A stretch of DNA of 64,000 bases from Desulfomonilia bacterium (GTDB lineage Bacteria; Desulfobacterota; Desulfomonilia; UBA1062), in assembly GCA_036567785.1 (NCBI GenBank), contig DATCTV010000043.1, positions 1 to 64,000 on the forward strand. The letters run 5' to 3'. The position numbers were made by a program, and so were the translations under genes. Within the stretch, counting starts at the first letter, position 1, and the number at the start of each line of letters is the position of its first letter. The notes below the pieces were generated by a model that was not told the origin of the DNA, did no database searches, and saw only the letters and a list, made by a program, of their open reading frames with translations. Shown here piece by piece: positions 62,917 to 64,000 of this stretch.

Positions 62917-63477
62917 CTATTGCAGACAGAGCCCGCCTATGAGATCTTTTATCGCGCTAAAATATTTTTCAGGAACTTTTCCCGGGTATATGTAACGAAT
63001 GATGCCATTTTTGTCGATCAGGATGAAAACCGACTCGTTGCCGGGCATGCCGTAAGCCTCTTTCATGGACCCGTCCCAGTCACCATATACAGTAACTCTA
63101 TTCTGCTCCGAGTTTCTGATAAAGCCCTTTTTCCATAAGGGTCTTGTAATAAAATTTGCAGGGGTTGCGTCTATTACCGAGAGCATGAATACATTTTTTG
63201 AACTGATTGCAATATTGTCATAATAATATTTCTGGAGGAAGATTTTGAGCTGTTTGTTCTTTTCAATTGTATCCCTGCCTTCATAAAATCCGACTATTAC
63301 CTTTCCTTTGAGGGTATCAGAGTCAAGCATCGCATCATTACCGTCTGATACAGTGAATCCCGGCGCATACTTTCCGGGTTCAGCCAAGGCCCAGATAAAT
63401 GATGAGAAGAGCAGACTTATCATTACAGCCGCAAGTGCTGATAATTTTATTTTTTTCATAAAAAGATTTATCGGCAT
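62917..63477 (-). CDS. Exported thioredoxin-fold protein
   Basis: This 186-residue protein has a signal peptide (about residues 8-30) and a redoxin-like fold: KYAPGFTVSDGNDAML, KGKVIVGFYEGRD, VFILIDKNGIIRYIYPG. The position where thioredoxins and peroxiredoxins have a CxxC or Cys (GFYEGRD) has no Cys, so it is probably not a redox enzyme of the usual kind. The only cysteine is near the C-terminus. I start at 63477 behind AAGGGGG. It is divergent from hemB. Confidence 0.7.
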   Translation of the reverse strand: MPINLFMKKIKLSALAAVMISLLFSSFIWALAEPGKYAPGFTVSDGNDAMLDSDTLKGKVIVGFYEGRDTIEKNKQLKIFLQKYYYDNIAISSKNVFMLSVIDATPANFITRPLWKKGFIRNSEQNRVTVYGDWDGSMKEAYGMPGNESVFILIDKNGIIRYIYPGKVPEKYFSAIKDLIGGLCLQ

Positions 63478-63512
63478 AATATTACGCCCCCTTGAAGTCC
63501 AAGCCTAAGGGC

Positions 63513-63541
63513 TTGCACTAATGAAGCACAAATTATATAGG
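63513..63541 (+). promoter_or_regulatory. Candidate promoter of hemB
   Basis: TTGCAC at 63513-63518 and an A/T-rich -10-like TATATA region at about 63534-63539 lie 27 to 55 bases ahead of the hemB start. The spacer is a little short (15 bases). A small CAAGCC/GGCTTG inverted repeat covers the -35 side and could be an operator. Confidence 0.35.
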
Positions 63542-63567
63542 CTTAAACAAAAAAACCGGAGGCGCAT

Positions 63568-64000
63568 ATGTTCCCGGAAAACAGACCGCGCAGATTAAGG
63601 GCGAATGAGACAATCAGAAGGCTTGTCAGAGAAACAAGGATAAGCCCGGACAACCTGATTTATCCGATATTCGTCAAAGAAGGCAGGACGATCAAGGAAC
63701 CCATAAAATCAATGCCCGGTCAATTCAGATATTCACCAGATACTGCTGCCCAGGTTGCCAGAGATTTATTCGGCAGAAAAATCCCGGCGGTTCTCCTTTT
63801 CGGCATCCCGTCAAGAAAAGACCGGTTCGGGACAGAGGCGCATAAAAGGGACGGCATAGTTCAAAAGACAATCACAGAGATAAAAAATAAAGTGCCGGAA
63901 ATGCTTGTCATAACCGACGTATGCATGTGTGAGTATACCGATCACGGCCATTGCGGCATTCTTGATGAAAATGGGTGCGTCTCCAATGACGAGACCCTTG
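63568..64000 (+). CDS. hemB: Delta-aminolevulinic acid dehydratase (porphobilinogen synthase), 5' part
   Basis: The first 144 codons of hemB run to the window edge. The protein begins MFPENRPRRLRANETIRRLV and contains LIYPIFVKEG and the zinc-binding stretch VCMCEYTDHGHCG (about residues 115-127), with three cysteines, which marks the zinc-dependent class. It condenses two 5-aminolevulinate molecules to porphobilinogen in tetrapyrrole synthesis. A CCGGAGG ribosome site precedes the ATG at 63568. The C-terminal half lies outside the window. Confidence 0.95.
   Translation, partial: MFPENRPRRLRANETIRRLVRETRISPDNLIYPIFVKEGRTIKEPIKSMPGQFRYSPDTAAQVARDLFGRKIPAVLLFGIPSRKDRFGTEAHKRDGIVQKTITEIKNKVPEMLVITDVCMCEYTDHGHCGILDENGCVSNDETL

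Noticed and set aside
1-64000. CRISPR arrays, tRNA and rRNA genes
   Set aside because: No regularly spaced direct repeats and no tRNA- or rRNA-like stretches were noticed on either strand by reading; this was not a computed search.

Overview
The window most likely comes from a Gram-negative bacterium of the Desulfobacterota (former Deltaproteobacteria) or a close relative. It has a type VI secretion system (T6SS), outer-membrane lipoproteins, a TolC/RND efflux operon and a Kdo-kinase-like enzyme. It also has families I associate with that phylum: a DUF6178-like protein, a CoA-transferase/GNAT fusion, DUF169 and stand-alone four-helix-bundle (S23) genes. This placement is inferred from gene content; no rRNA or tRNA gene is visible.

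Layout. (a) 1-1322 is a scarred edge. It holds the end of an IS3-family element with the start of its orfA, a truncated ORF, a small membrane-protein gene frameshifted at a poly-A tract, a 120-bp imperfect palindrome, and a lone copy of a GTGAGT-type repeat. (b) 1323-20631 is one long minus-strand T6SS locus. In transcription order it reads: zinc-cysteine protein with a phospho-threonine-like tail, stand-alone FHA-C-terminus-like protein, tssJ, tssK, tssL, tssM, tagF, tagJ, tssA, tssB, tssC, hcp, a terminator, a cupin-GNAT fusion, tssE, an inserted S23 gene, tssF, tssG. ClpV, VgrG and PAAR are not in the window. (c) 20858-25483 is metabolic: a creatinase/M24-like protein, an amidohydrolase and an FGGY sugar kinase. 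(d) 25638-32207 holds tatA, an MMPL transporter with its periplasmic partner, ilvE and a DUF6178-like gene. (e) 32259-38654 is a TetR-controlled tolC/MFP/RND efflux operon with two tandem operator-like palindromes. (f) 38814-43445 holds a CoA-transferase/GNAT fusion, a STAS protein and a Cache-HAMP-SpoIIE-HATPase protein, which looks like a partner-switching signalling unit. (g) 43542-48272 holds cspA, uvrB, a Kdo-kinase-like gene, DUF169 and plsC. (h) 48458-53011 is an envelope/secreted group: a bacterial homologue of GPI-specific phospholipase D, an LPP20 lipoprotein and a trypsin-like protease. (i) 53113-64000 holds a LarA homologue, a nucleotidyltransferase-like protein, TPM and LemA proteins, an ABC-F ATPase, a YkgJ-type cysteine-cluster protein, mannose-1-phosphate guanylyltransferase, carB, a thioredoxin-fold protein, and the 5' part of hemB running off the window.

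The most unusual items are four. First, the pair of T6SS accessory proteins at the head of the T6SS operon, whose features suggest FHA/phospho-threonine control although no kinase or FHA domain is in view. Second, the GPI-PLD homologue. Third, the compact inverted-repeat-flanked S23 gene sitting inside the T6SS operon. Fourth, the combined kinase/phosphatase partner-switch protein next to a CoA-transferase/acetyltransferase fusion. All identifications are by reading the protein sequences; no database search was run.
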